A stretch of 64,000 bases of DNA. Source: Dyadobacter fermentans. Its GTDB lineage: Bacteria > Bacteroidota > Bacteroidia > Cytophagales > Spirosomataceae. The stretch lies in assembly GCF_019924045.1 (NCBI RefSeq), contig NZ_JAHXBN010000022.1, positions 248,001-312,000 of the forward strand, in the 5' to 3' direction. Shown here piece by piece: positions 17,152-25,295 of the stretch. Numbering within the stretch: position 1 is the stretch's first letter; each line of letters begins with the position of its first letter. The translations under genes and the position numbers were made by a program. The notes beneath the pieces are model-generated. The model was not told where the DNA came from. It saw only the letters and a program-made list of their open reading frames with translations, and made no database searches.

Positions 17152-18912
17152 TCAATAAATGCCGTATGATCCATCGTCTTTTGAATCCCCCATTGTTAAA
17201 TTCCATTTTGAGTAACTGCCCACGCTCATGATCGAGGCTACAATTCCGTCAATTTTATCGACGCTGCGATCCTTCACCGGCGTGTAGTTTCCATATGCAT
17301 CAGTCCTGAGCGCGACATTTGCCAGCATCCAGGCTGTAATCGGGTTGCCATCATGGTAAACCAGCCCGTTCAATACCAACTCTTCGAATAGCTTGGTGGC
17401 AGGCGCCATTCCTGCGGCCTTTTGCAGGAATACCTGAACCTTTGCGTAGTAATCCCAATTCAAGGATCCGTCCTCGCGAGGAAGTGCCGCCCACCTGGTA
17501 CCCAGTTCCTCGGCAAGTTCATCCTTGAAGTACGGGGCGGAATACGGGTCATATCCTAAAAACATCAACTCCCATTCTTGGGCGGTTTCGAAAATATCGC
17601 GCTTGATAAAATTGTAGTCAGTTGTTTTGCCCGGCGTGGCGATCAAATAGCCATCCTCAATCCATTGCTTGTAATCAATTCCGGACCGTACAGCATTTTC
17701 TGCGGCCTCCTCAGCGCAGTAGTGTTTTACAACCAAATAGCCGATCGCTGGCCGGTCCTCGGTTTTGGGCACAATGTCGGGAAAGAAAGCAGCGAAAGAA
17801 GCGATATCCCGGGACTGCCCAAGGTCCAATCCGCCATACCATACTGCCCGGGATGAAAGATTGTGAATCAGTTCCGGCTTTGCCAGTGCATTCCACGTTT
17901 CCGAGGGTATCCAGGTTACAGCAGCGTCTACCCACATATTCAGCTGCTTCGTCTTGAAATCAACCTCTTCCCGCCCGTTTTCAAGTGCCTTTTTGAACTT
18001 GTCCCGTAGGTATTGAAGCTGCTTCGATACTCCCAAATTGGGGTTTGCTTTATGCCAAACCTTTTCATCCTTCCAGTCGTCCCCCTCATCGAGCGTGTAG
18101 ATCAGTGCGAAAGTATCGGTAATGTCCGACCTCCCTTCCAGGATATTGATACACGTCGTCCGGAATTCGTAGCACGGCGACTGCTTATTGTCCCCGGCGG
18201 TTGTTGGAGTGAAAAGTACCGGCTGAGTCCTCGCAGACATACCCGACTCCAACGACATTTTTAGCTTATCGGTGAGGTGTACGTGAAACTCATCATAGAT
18301 CACGCAATGACTGTTTTTCCCTTCCGAATTTTTCGCATCATGGGATACCGCCGACATGGTTGAATACGTCTCCGGCACGCTCATGTTATTGGTCAGTAGC
18401 CGGATTTCGCTTCGTATCTCCGGAGACTTCTTAACCATTTCCTGCGCGGCATTGAAACAAAGTTTTGCCTGGTCTCGGGTGTAGGCTGCCGTATAAACTT
18501 GCGCTCCCGCTTCGCCGTCACCAACCATCATAAAGATAGCAACTCCTGCCCCGAGCTCGGTTTTTCCGTTTTTCTTCGGTACCTCAAAATACACCTCTCG
18601 GTAAAGCCGGTATGCCTCTCCGTTATCCGCCCACTTTTTCCAGCCGTACATATTTGCCAGTAGGAAACACTGCCAGGGTTCCAGCTTGAAAGGCTTGCCG
18701 GCGTGCTGGCCAGCGGTAAAGGAGAGTAATTCAAAAAACGAAAGCACATATTGCGCATCCTCCTCATCCCAAAATATTCCCAATTCATCAGCGCGCGCAT
18801 GCTGATCGAAATATTTATCAACCGCTAACCGGACGTACTTGCAAACAGAAATCGAACCGTCCCGGACACCCTCGGCATACTGGTAAGCGTATTCAATCTT
18901 GTTGATCTCCAT
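17152..18912 (-). CDS. Terminase large subunit (HK97/lambda-like ATPase-nuclease)
   Basis: The 586-residue protein has the packaging ATPase in the first half: a Walker A-like motif in FEVPKKNGKTELGAGVA (about residue 110), Walker B-like hydrophobic-acidic segment HCVIYDEFHVH (about residue 205), and coupling motif region FTPTTAGDN. The nuclease half begins near residue 345 with VWYGGLDLGQSRDIASFA (first catalytic Asp) and continues with FLGYDPYSAPYF and a C-terminal DKIDGIVASIMSVG acidic motif. It overlaps the small subunit by 20 bases. Role: ATP-driven DNA packaging and cutting. Confidence 0.95.
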   Translation of the reverse strand: MEINKIEYAYQYAEGVRDGSISVCKYVRLAVDKYFDQHARADELGIFWDEEDAQYVLSFFELLSFTAGQHAGKPFKLEPWQCFLLANMYGWKKWADNGEAYRLYREVYFEVPKKNGKTELGAGVAIFMMVGDGEAGAQVYTAAYTRDQAKLCFNAAQEMVKKSPEIRSEIRLLTNNMSVPETYSTMSAVSHDAKNSEGKNSHCVIYDEFHVHLTDKLKMSLESGMSARTQPVLFTPTTAGDNKQSPCYEFRTTCINILEGRSDITDTFALIYTLDEGDDWKDEKVWHKANPNLGVSKQLQYLRDKFKKALENGREEVDFKTKQLNMWVDAAVTWIPSETWNALAKPELIHNLSSRAVWYGGLDLGQSRDIASFAAFFPDIVPKTEDRPAIGYLVVKHYCAEEAAENAVRSGIDYKQWIEDGYLIATPGKTTDYNFIKRDIFETAQEWELMFLGYDPYSAPYFKDELAEELGTRWAALPREDGSLNWDYYAKVQVFLQKAAGMAPATKLFEELVLNGLVYHDGNPITAWMLANVALRTDAYGNYTPVKDRSVDKIDGIVASIMSVGSYSKWNLTMGDSKDDGSYGIY

Positions 18913-19408
18913 TTTTTAGTCTCTTATTTCTCTCCATCTTAGCTTTAAGGAGCTTTTGCAACGCGCTCTCTGTTTCGCCCGCTGGCACGTTGATCCGGGC
19001 CCGAGCCGAGGGAGTGAATCCGAATTGATTTGCAAGCGCCTGCGCATTTTTCAACGAAGCGTTTTTAATTGCGACCCGCGGGTTTGGCATTTTGTACTCG
19101 CCCATTTTCCCCTGAATGGTAATTACCGATCCTTCCCTTTTGATTTTCTTGGTCTCTTCCAGGTAGGTAGACATTTCGATGCAATACGCGGCAAGCAATC
19201 CGAGGTCAACCCGATGCAACATTTTCAGCCGTAACAATTCCTGGCAAACACTATCCCATTCCAATTTGGCTGCCTTCGAAAGCTCCTTCGGTGCAGTTGG
19301 CGCGCTTTCCAAAGTTGACGGCATCATTTCATTTTCGACCGCACGATCAACGCGGAAAGTGCCATCAATAATTTTTTGGTTCGTTGGTTTTGCGGGTCTA
19401 CCTGCCAT
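18893..19408 (-). CDS. Terminase small subunit (P27 family)
   Basis: The 171-residue protein starts MAGRPAKPTNQKIIDGTFR, the standard opening of P27-type small terminases, followed by a central helical pair (KAAKLEWDSVCQELLRLKML) and a C-terminal basic tail. It sits directly before the large subunit with a 20-base overlap. It should recognise the packaging site, which in such phages often lies within or just before this gene; the region 19409-19521 upstream is a candidate. Confidence 0.92.
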   Translation of the reverse strand: MAGRPAKPTNQKIIDGTFRVDRAVENEMMPSTLESAPTAPKELSKAAKLEWDSVCQELLRLKMLHRVDLGLLAAYCIEMSTYLEETKKIKREGSVITIQGKMGEYKMPNPRVAIKNASLKNAQALANQFGFTPSARARINVPAGETESALQKLLKAKMERNKRLKNGDQQD

Positions 19409-19521
19409 TACTCAATCAATCGAAAACATTACAAAAATGGGCATTGCCCGGAAGTACCCCCACCCCTGAATTTTGACACGACGTTTGTTTGGGGGCGGCG
19501 GGCATTGTCACGGGGTTACCT

Positions 19522-19713
19522 TTAAAGTTTTGACCCCTCCCCCGTAGTAGGACTACTACAAGGCTCAAAATCGGCCTCAGGACGCTGGAAACGGCCTTTT
19601 TGCTTTGTCTCAGGCTTGGCCTCTCGTCGAGGCATCACAAGGCTGCATAGACCGCCCAGCACCAGCAGGTATGCCAATACGAAGCACATAGCCTCGCCTG
19701 ATGCGCTACTCAT
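19522..19713 (-). CDS. Small single-pass membrane protein
   Basis: This 63-residue protein has one hydrophobic segment at residues 8-28 (MCFVLAYLLVLGGLCSLVM) followed by a positively charged stop-transfer and a polar tail. ATGA couples it to the end of the ParB-like gene. Its place before the terminase genes and its topology would suit an accessory lysis protein (holin- or spanin-like) or an inner-membrane moron, but nothing decides this. It may also be non-coding. Confidence 0.45.
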   Translation of the reverse strand: MSSASGEAMCFVLAYLLVLGGLCSLVMPRREAKPETKQKGRFQRPEADFEPCSSPTTGEGSKL

Positions 19714-20498
19714 ACCGCCTTAGGGAAATCCTCCCGATCTGGATTGTAAATCAACATGGTAGGCAATTCACCACCTGATCTATCCATATTCCAGGCCTTT
19801 ATGATCAATGCAATGATTTCCCATTTACTAAGATCGTAGCGTCCCATAGCGGCCTTAGTAAGCTTCTCCCGAAGCATGCACATGGCTGTGCCTGGTCTAA
19901 CATTAACACCGAGGCAAAGGGCGTCCATGAACTGTCCTGCATATTTCGCATCGATCATGTACAACAGGAAGGAGCTAAATGCGATGGTAGTCCGCTGGAT
20001 TGGCGCGCCTTTATGAAAGAAGCGCTGCGCCATATTCACATGATAGAGCACATCATTAGCACGGCAAAAGTCGAGGATCTCCTGATTGGTATAACTTCGG
20101 CTCTTTGACCTGATCGTCCCATCACGATACATCAGATAGGTTCTCGCTACTGCTGCTTGATCGTACGGGCTCTTCATATTCTCGATACCCAGTACATCCT
20201 TAGCAGAACGCACCTTGCCAGTATCCAAGACAGTGAATACCTCATCAGGAACGTCAGATGCAATGAATACTTGAACCGGAATACCGGATTGAATGATCGC
20301 GTGCAGCCTATGCTGACCATCCAGAACGCGACCAGCGGAGCTAATTTTAACGGGATCGCCAGTCACTTGCCATGCGCCGGCTTTTATTTGGTCAGCAAGG
20401 AAGCTCACATGATGCTTACTTAGGGGCCGATTGCTCACGTTTCCGGAAAGCAATTCCTCCGCTAGGGCGGGAGAGACTTCCTGTAAATCGATTTTCAT
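19710..20498 (-). CDS. ParB/sulfiredoxin-like domain protein
   Basis: The 262-residue protein contains the ParB-like nucleotide-binding fold: VKISSAGRVLDGQHRLHAIIQ (about residues 50-70) has the GQHR motif of the ParB/Srx superfamily, and helical C-terminal region follows. Such proteins in phages act as accessory packaging, nicking or DNA-modification factors. A leader motif (CTTGTTGATGA, plus-strand reading) lies at 20509-20520. The gene opens a small block that leads into the terminase genes. Confidence 0.75.
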   Translation of the reverse strand: MKIDLQEVSPALAEELLSGNVSNRPLSKHHVSFLADQIKAGAWQVTGDPVKISSAGRVLDGQHRLHAIIQSGIPVQVFIASDVPDEVFTVLDTGKVRSAKDVLGIENMKSPYDQAAVARTYLMYRDGTIRSKSRSYTNQEILDFCRANDVLYHVNMAQRFFHKGAPIQRTTIAFSSFLLYMIDAKYAGQFMDALCLGVNVRPGTAMCMLREKLTKAAMGRYDLSKWEIIALIIKAWNMDRSGGELPTMLIYNPDREDFPKAV

Positions 20499-20582
20499 GA
20501 TATGTTGGCTTGTTGATGATAAATTTTATTGAACTATTCTAAGTGCAGGTGCGATTCACATGGGATACTTTGAATCGTATGA

Positions 20583-20942
20583 TTATTCCGGGCTATACCA
20601 TTGCGGCTCTGGCAACAATTCTAGCCCGAGAGCCTTTCGAACGGAATTAATGCAACCTGTACTTGTAGAGAAGCAATAGGCCGCATGAATCCGAGCGCCC
20701 TCGTAATTGAAAGTAATGTGTCCGAAAAATCTCTTGGTCGATAAATCCTTCTTATTCGAGCTAGCGAACACATCCACCAAAGCATCACTCGGGTGCCCTG
20801 CTAAATGATCATTAGACACTCTGTAAATAATGTAATGATCTCCCTGTTCGGCTATTTGAGCAAACTCGGGAAACAGAGCTTTCGACACATTGGGATAGAA
20901 TTTATCGAAAGCGTACTTTCGTTTTAATCTAAGTAGTGCCAT
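20583..20942 (-). CDS. Phage protein of unknown function
   Basis: A 119-residue protein with a mixed alpha/beta pattern and several aromatic residues (HYIIYRVSNDHL, RFFGHITFNYEG). No domain, signal peptide or membrane segment is seen. It lies 5 bases from the preceding gene and 85 bases before the ParB-like gene, within the accessory block. Not recognised. Confidence 0.7.
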   Translation of the reverse strand: MALLRLKRKYAFDKFYPNVSKALFPEFAQIAEQGDHYIIYRVSNDHLAGHPSDALVDVFASSNKKDLSTKRFFGHITFNYEGARIHAAYCFSTSTGCINSVRKALGLELLPEPQWYSPE

Positions 20943-20947
20943 ATCAG

Positions 20948-21283
20948 CTATCTAAGTCCGTGTTTCCTCTTCCAGGCCTTCATATCCTCCTTTTGCGGGG
21001 AGGTCTTTTTTATCTCTCCTGCGATCCGCTCAGCCTGGGTGACGCCGATTGGAGTAACGCTGACCTCAACAGGGCCTTTGCCCGGCAGATCACTGAAATA
21101 GCACTCACCGATTACCTTACCGTCGATCATTGCTACGGCGTGTCGGCGGTTACTGTCCTCAACTCTCTTTTTTTCTGCTTCGAGCGCGACGGCCGAGGCT
21201 TTCGTAATGTGCCTTGAAGCTGCCCGAGAGAAAGCCCCAATAGCTGCTGCCATTGCGATACGATTTAATGTTTTGTCTTTCAT
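20948..21283 (-). CDS. Phage protein of unknown function
   Basis: The 111-residue protein has an alanine-rich helical start (residues 8-35), a short beta segment with AVAMIDGKVIGECYFSDLP, and a strongly basic C-terminus (QKEDMKAWKRKHGLR). It may bind nucleic acid through the basic ends; this is a guess. It is 16 bases downstream of the 21300-21767 gene in the same transcript. Confidence 0.65.
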   Translation of the reverse strand: MKDKTLNRIAMAAAIGAFSRAASRHITKASAVALEAEKKRVEDSNRRHAVAMIDGKVIGECYFSDLPGKGPVEVSVTPIGVTQAERIAGEIKKTSPQKEDMKAWKRKHGLR

Positions 21284-21299
21284 AATTGATAATTGCGGT

Positions 21300-21767
21300 T
21301 TACAATACGATAACTTCGGTTGACGGCATGGTCATGCACCAGCGAACATCGATTGTAGGCTCTTGCTGGAATATTTCCGACTGTTTAAAAGCACTGAGGA
21401 AGCCTGTAAATGCAAGCACATCCACTTTCCCATCTGGCCGCGTCATTCTCGCAATGCACTGATGAGGCCTTGGATCATAAAATAGTCGCAGGATATCTTT
21501 GGAATGGCGCGAGCTTAAACCGTAGGTCCACAGATCAGCCCCTTCCAAAACGGTTTCTGACCCAACGGCGCAGCTGATTGAAACGAAATTGAAAGTAGCT
21601 CGATCTATCGCATACCCATCAATATCAAATTCGAAGGCATTCGGAACCTCATTGAGCTGCTCGATATCGGCCTGGTGCTCTACTGGATTTTTTGCCTCAG
21701 CCCGCAGAACGGCGGGAGCTACGGCCATTCCCGCGATCAGAGTCTTTAAGAAGTCTTTCCTGTTCAT
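21300..21767 (-). CDS. Exported phage protein with Tat-like signal
   Basis: ATG at 21767 is preferred to a GTG at 21806. The N-terminus MNRKDFLKTLIAGMAVAPAV has an RK-D-FLK motif and a hydrophobic stretch ending in AEA, close to a twin-arginine signal but with Arg-Lys in place of Arg-Arg. The remaining 130 residues are beta-rich and form no known domain. An exported protein in a phage accessory block may act in lysogenic conversion or superinfection exclusion; this is inference. It overlaps the HNH gene by about 70 bases. Confidence 0.65.
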   Translation of the reverse strand: MNRKDFLKTLIAGMAVAPAVLRAEAKNPVEHQADIEQLNEVPNAFEFDIDGYAIDRATFNFVSISCAVGSETVLEGADLWTYGLSSRHSKDILRLFYDPRPHQCIARMTRPDGKVDVLAFTGFLSAFKQSEIFQQEPTIDVRWCMTMPSTEVIVL

Positions 21768-22044
21768 TGGTTTTTGATTTGTTACGTTCTCTCGCCTCTC
21801 CGGCACTTTTGATGGTGTGGCATCGCTTGCACAGGCTTTGCAGGTTCTTAGGATCGAACGGAGCGCCGCCCACTTCCAATGGCACGATATGGTCTACCTG
21901 GACCGCTGGAATTTGCGCACCATTTTTTTTGTCGCAGAGCTGACAGTATGGAAAGTCTCGCAGCTGCTGAGGCCGCGCCCTGTCGCGCCACTCTCTGCAA
22001 TCGCGTATTTTTCTTACCTCGGCGGCGGTTCTTGGCACTAGCAT
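21697..22044 (-). CDS. HNH endonuclease
   Basis: The 115-residue protein has the complete HNH pattern: a first zinc pair CQLC (residues 35-38), VDHIVPLEVGG with the catalytic His, DPKNLQSLC with the Asn, and a second zinc pair CKRC followed by H. A basic tail (SKTNEQERLLKD) follows. In HK97-type phages an HNH nuclease near the terminase genes assists cos cleavage; here it lies about 2.3 kb from the small terminase, so that role is likely but not proven. Confidence 0.88.
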   Translation of the reverse strand: MLVPRTAAEVRKIRDCREWRDRARPQQLRDFPYCQLCDKKNGAQIPAVQVDHIVPLEVGGAPFDPKNLQSLCKRCHTIKSAGEARERNKSKTNEQERLLKDSDRGNGRSSRRSAG

Positions 22045-22217
22045 TTGTAAACTGTCAAAGCCGCCGCCAAAACGAGGGCTTTGGCAGAAATCCTAACAAA
22101 GCTCTCCCTTTCATCTCCGGACTGCGGAACTCCATTGTTTCGGACGAGCGACAATTTCATTTCATGAATCGCCGATCCCAATGCCGCTTTCACAGCCTTT
22201 GCCTGATCATCGCTCAT
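22038..22217 (-). CDS. Small phage protein (59 residues)
   Basis: ATG at 22217 overlaps the stop of the upstream gene as TGATG. The product starts MSDDQAKAVKAALGSAIHEM and ends with a hydrophobic helix (KALVLAAALTVYKC). It overlaps the HNH start by seven bases. It could be a short membrane-associated or helical accessory protein; function unknown. Confidence 0.6.
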   Translation of the reverse strand: MSDDQAKAVKAALGSAIHEMKLSLVRNNGVPQSGDERESFVRISAKALVLAAALTVYKC

Positions 22218-22489
22218 CACTTGTAGCGAACGTCGAGGATTTGCAAATGGATATCCGGGAAGGATTGATGGTTTGGACCATCGACAATGCAGAGACTGCC
22301 GGCGACACATTCCTTGTCGCTGACAGCAAGCGCCTCAACCTCCACCAGTATACGAACACCAGGAACGAGGCCAACAAGGCGTTGAATATCGGGAGACTGA
22401 GCAACTCTCCGCAAACCAGTTTCGGGGAGATTTTTGACTAACTCTTGCTTGCGTGAACGCCTGGGCGCTCTCGTCGTAGTGGGATTCAT
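22217..22489 (-). CDS. Phage protein of unknown function (90 residues)
   Basis: The protein has a basic N-terminus (TRAPRRSRKQELVKNL) and a beta-rich core of alternating hydrophobic residues (RILVEVEALAVSDKECV, SLCIVDG). A TTTCATCAACAAA leader lies at 22500-22512 and a structured hairpin at 22537-22576 further upstream, so expression may begin here. No family is recognised. Confidence 0.6.
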   Translation of the reverse strand: MNPTTTRAPRRSRKQELVKNLPETGLRRVAQSPDIQRLVGLVPGVRILVEVEALAVSDKECVAGSLCIVDGPNHQSFPDIHLQILDVRYK

Positions 22490-22536
22490 GAAGTATGAGT
22501 TTGTTGATGAAAGTTATAAACCTGAAGTGCCGAAGC

Positions 22537-22576
22537 CGGGCAACAGAAATGCCACATTTGGCGCTCTTGTTACCCG
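22537..22576 (-). repeat. Structured intergenic hairpin, GTCGGGTAA type (copy 1)
   Basis: Arms at 22537-22545 and 22568-22576 form a nine-pair stem (one G-U on the transcribed strand) with an inner GCCA/TGGC stem at 22551-22562. It lies between the MYG1-like gene and the gene at 22217-22489. A similar element begins with the same GTCGGGTAA sequence at 26173-26208. No U-tract follows, so a processing or regulatory structure seems as likely as a terminator. Confidence 0.5.
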
Positions 22577-22646
22577 ACTTTTGCGTTTCAGGATGCTTTA
22601 AAATCTAGAACTCAAAGATAAAAAGGAGTTATTATAAATACCTGTT

Positions 22647-23489
22647 TTACCGGTACACTAGCTCGTTTTTGTGTAAACTTGGATGGTGCGGAAGAGTAGC
22701 CGCAAAGGTTATTGCTTCGAGCCTGGTCCGAAGGGTTGCCATGAATCCCGAGATGTGGCGAAAGGAGAAGCCCGGAGCCAATGCTACGGATTCCGGAATA
22801 ACGTCGATAGCCGTATCAATGGTTTGTATCTGCCATCCGTTCGCATGAGGCATCACTACAAACACATGGTCCCGATGCTCTTTCCATACTGTCGAGTACT
22901 CGTCAAAAACCGCTACGTTGTTTTCAAGAATTGTCCGCTCCGTATAATGGCGCTCGCTTTCGGCCTTCTTGATAGCAGAGTATATTTCATTGCGGACAAT
23001 GGATATCGCAGCCTCGACCGCCTTTGCAAATTGCTGGTCTTGCTCCTCAGCGTTTGTAGGATCCCGGTTAAACCCTCCGAGAATGCTGGATGTATGCCGG
23101 AAGCCGGACGGCAGCTGATCCCACAAATGGTAGATGTGATCGCGGTTTGTGTCGATCGCATCAATGGAAGAAATCCACTGCGCAAAGTAAAACTGCGCGT
23201 CGGCAGGTAGTAGCTCGTCCTTGATCTCCTCGTAAATCAGACCGGCAGCCGACATTAGGCTTTTGTCCTGATGATGGTCAAAGTTCAGCATTACCGGATC
23301 GTAGACCATGCCGGTATCCAGTATCAGAATTTCCGGGCTCCTCAGCGCCTCCTCAACGGCGTCTTTATCCCTGGTCCGGGCGAATGCGTACTCCTTGTAA
23401 CCTGCTACATTCAGAAGCGCTACGGCAATAACATCGTCTGCGTGAAAGGTTGTGTCATGAGTGATCAACCGATTGAATTTAAGTTTCAT
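22647..23489 (-). CDS. MYG1-family hydrolase/exonuclease-like protein
   Basis: The 280-residue protein opens with LITHDTTFHADDVIAVALL, the HxxFHxDD pattern of the MYG1 (UPF0160) family, a DHH-like metal-dependent phosphoesterase, and continues with LILDTGMVYDPVMLNFDHHQ, including the DHH-like FDHHQ motif, and SSIDAIDTN. Cellular MYG1 proteins are 3'-5' RNA exonucleases. The bacterial length is about 290-340, so this copy is slightly short. It sits in the phage accessory block with its own leader (TTTGTTATGAA variant at 23493-23503). A phage role in RNA processing or counter-defence is inference. Confidence 0.82.
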   Translation of the reverse strand: MKLKFNRLITHDTTFHADDVIAVALLNVAGYKEYAFARTRDKDAVEEALRSPEILILDTGMVYDPVMLNFDHHQDKSLMSAAGLIYEEIKDELLPADAQFYFAQWISSIDAIDTNRDHIYHLWDQLPSGFRHTSSILGGFNRDPTNAEEQDQQFAKAVEAAISIVRNEIYSAIKKAESERHYTERTILENNVAVFDEYSTVWKEHRDHVFVVMPHANGWQIQTIDTAIDVIPESVALAPGFSFRHISGFMATLRTRLEAITFAATLPHHPSLHKNELVYR

Positions 23490-23549
23490 AGTTTGTTATG
23501 AATTGATATTTAAAGGTAGTTAATTAATTTGGGCGTATAATTCGAAGCT

Positions 23550-24188
23550 ATGCCAGAAATAATCTCCTCTATGACTGATTGGATACCCTTTTTGCAGAAC
23601 TACCCAACTATTGTGAAGGTATTTGCGATTCTTACTGGATTTTGCCTTTTGCTAACTGCCGCTACTGCATTAATACTCGGGCCTATGAAGTCTAATGCTC
23701 CAACACAACAGAGTAACGCGCAGCCATCAAAAGTGACTGAGAAGCCCAAGGGAGACCCGCGAGCCAAACTATTCAAAAAAAGTAAATCAAAAACCACTCC
23801 CCTCGAAGCGATGGTACAAAATAACGAAACCGGCAAAAACGAACAGAATGTTAACAAGGGCACCAATTCGGGAATTATTGGAGGCTCAAACAATACTATC
23901 AACAACATTACTAATATTGGCATACAACCCAGAAGAGTAGAACCCGCGATGATTGCAGAATTCCGGCGAAACTTCCCTGACACCGCGTTACATATTCGCT
24001 TCATAGGGTATAACGGAGTAGATGCTGAGATGACAGTCCTCAAAGACAATATTATAGCTTCATTAAGAGCGGCGGGCTATAATAACATCAATGAGAGTTG
24101 GAATCTTATGTATGCTGATGAACCCGCAAGAATTCAGTTTGGGCCAACTGCGGTCGGCGCCACGTTCTATATTCCGCACAACAGGTGA
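23550..24188 (+). CDS. Plus-strand membrane-anchored phage protein (moron candidate)
   Basis: This 212-residue protein is on the strand opposite to the phage operon. One transmembrane segment (about residues 22-43, VFAILTGFCLLLTAATALIL) is followed by a basic, low-complexity linker (residues 48-85), an Asn/Gly-rich stretch with NNTINNITNIG (residues 105-125), and a small C-terminal alpha/beta domain (residues 130-212). The AT-rich codon use differs from the flanking genes. An independent gene of this kind inside a late-type operon is typical of a lysogenically expressed moron. The N-in or N-out topology and role are unknown; superinfection exclusion is one possibility. Confidence 0.7.
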   Translation: MPEIISSMTDWIPFLQNYPTIVKVFAILTGFCLLLTAATALILGPMKSNAPTQQSNAQPSKVTEKPKGDPRAKLFKKSKSKTTPLEAMVQNNETGKNEQNVNKGTNSGIIGGSNNTINNITNIGIQPRRVEPAMIAEFRRNFPDTALHIRFIGYNGVDAEMTVLKDNIIASLRAAGYNNINESWNLMYADEPARIQFGPTAVGATFYIPHNR

Positions 24189-24189
24189 G

Positions 24190-24405
24190 TTATTTAAAGT
24201 AAAAATCGATCCTGCCGTGTTTTCTCAGCTTGACGGTACACTTGTCAGCATCGCTCTTTTCGGCGCGCTCCAAGGCGGTTTCTGCGTTTTCTTCTCCGAC
24301 GTACTTACGAAGGGAATGAACACCCACTCCAAAGCGCCTTTTTCCGTCATACAAGCTTCGGTCTTTGGGTTGAAATACAACACGAATTCGTCTGTTTAGC
24401 CTCAT
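24190..24405 (-). CDS. Small basic phage protein (71 residues)
   Basis: The short protein is rich in Arg and Lys (MRLNRRIRVVFQPKDRSLYD, then KCTVKLRKHGRIDFYFK) and convergent with the plus-strand gene, whose stop is one base away. A nucleic-acid-binding role is possible. No domain is seen. Confidence 0.55.
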   Translation of the reverse strand: MRLNRRIRVVFQPKDRSLYDGKRRFGVGVHSLRKYVGEENAETALERAEKSDADKCTVKLRKHGRIDFYFK

Positions 24406-24417
24406 CGCTGTCAGGTT

Positions 24418-24846
24418 TTAAAATCGTTCTTGATTTTCGTCCCATTCCCAAATCATCAGCTGGCCGCTCGCCGGAATGGGCGTTTGATAAGTCTCCGGCC
24501 GAATGCACCAAAACCAATAGCGGTTTGGTGAATAGTCTCCGAGCATCAGCTCTCCCTCATCCGATGGCTTGCGCTTGTTGGTTGAGTAGACTTGCTCGAT
24601 TGTTACCGTGCCGAGCACATGGCCGGTAGTAGTGCAGAGCTCCCAGGCGCGGCTACCTTCATAAAAGATTTCCGGTTTTAGCTCGCATAGTTGCTCGAAA
24701 AGCTTCTTTCCCTCCGCTGGTATCTTGGCGGAGGAGTGCACCGCGATCTTTCCGCGATAGTGGGTATTCCAGCTGCGAGTCTCGCAGGTTTTAACGCCAA
24801 GGACGAGCAAGCCCGCCCAAGGCTGTTGTAAGGTTATAGCTTTCAT
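24418..24846 (-). CDS. ASCH domain protein
   Basis: The 142-residue protein begins MKAITLQQPWAGLLVLGVKTCETRSW, the characteristic opening of ASCH domains (KxxExR-type motif in KTCETR), and continues with YRGKIAVHSS and GTVTIEQVY strands. ASCH proteins are PUA-like RNA- or nucleotide-binding folds; some are hydrolases of modified cytidines. The start overlaps the stop of the upstream gene (ATGA). Phage copies are frequent in accessory blocks beside methyltransferases. Confidence 0.85.
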   Translation of the reverse strand: MKAITLQQPWAGLLVLGVKTCETRSWNTHYRGKIAVHSSAKIPAEGKKLFEQLCELKPEIFYEGSRAWELCTTTGHVLGTVTIEQVYSTNKRKPSDEGELMLGDYSPNRYWFWCIRPETYQTPIPASGQLMIWEWDENQERF

Positions 24847-25085
24847 GAATTAACTTCTTTGATGTAGATGTAATCGGCATCCATCGCCTGTTCTATGATT
24901 TTTTTATGGTCTTTTTCGGCGGCGGGAGACCCGATCCATTGCTTATCCAGGTCAGATAGATTTTCGTAGATGAAATCAATTCGGTGCTCCCAAGCAAGCT
25001 CCTCTAACTCAAAATCATCTGCTACCTCAACCTCGTGAGCTTCGAATACAATCTGCGGGACTAAAAACTTGATAACCTTGCTCAT
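24843..25085 (-). CDS. Small acidic phage protein (80 residues)
   Basis: The protein opens MSKVIKFLVPQIVFEAHEVEV and is acidic throughout with one tryptophan-containing segment (KQWIGSPAAEKDHKKI). It is translationally coupled to the ASCH gene. No family recognised; it may modulate the ASCH protein, which is only a neighbourhood guess. Confidence 0.6.
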   Translation of the reverse strand: MSKVIKFLVPQIVFEAHEVEVADDFELEELAWEHRIDFIYENLSDLDKQWIGSPAAEKDHKKIIEQAMDADYIYIKEVNS

Positions 25086-25097
25086 ATCTCTGTTGTC

Positions 25098-25280
25098 TTA
25101 AACATGCGCCCAATTGATTCCCTTTGCTATCATGTAGATAGCCTGCTTGCCCACTCCAAAACGGTTAGCTATTTGCTGGTAACTCTTCGTCCCCAACAAT
25201 GCCCGGATCTTTGGAATGTCTGACTCAGTCAGCACAGACTTGTAGTGCTTTGAGCCTCTTTTGAATTTGCTGTCGTTCAT
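25098..25280 (-). CDS. Small helix-turn-helix protein
   Basis: The 60-residue protein contains LTESDIPKIRALLGTKSYQQIANRFGVGKQAIYMIAKG, a resolvase-like helix-turn-helix (the SYQQIANRFGV/KQAIY part is the turn and recognition helix). It could regulate the accessory block. Its leader (TTAACAGCGTCGAACC before the ATG) is nearly the same as that of the methyltransferase gene upstream. Confidence 0.7.
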   Translation of the reverse strand: MNDSKFKRGSKHYKSVLTESDIPKIRALLGTKSYQQIANRFGVGKQAIYMIAKGINWAHV

Positions 25281-25295
25281 ATAGGTTCGACGCTG

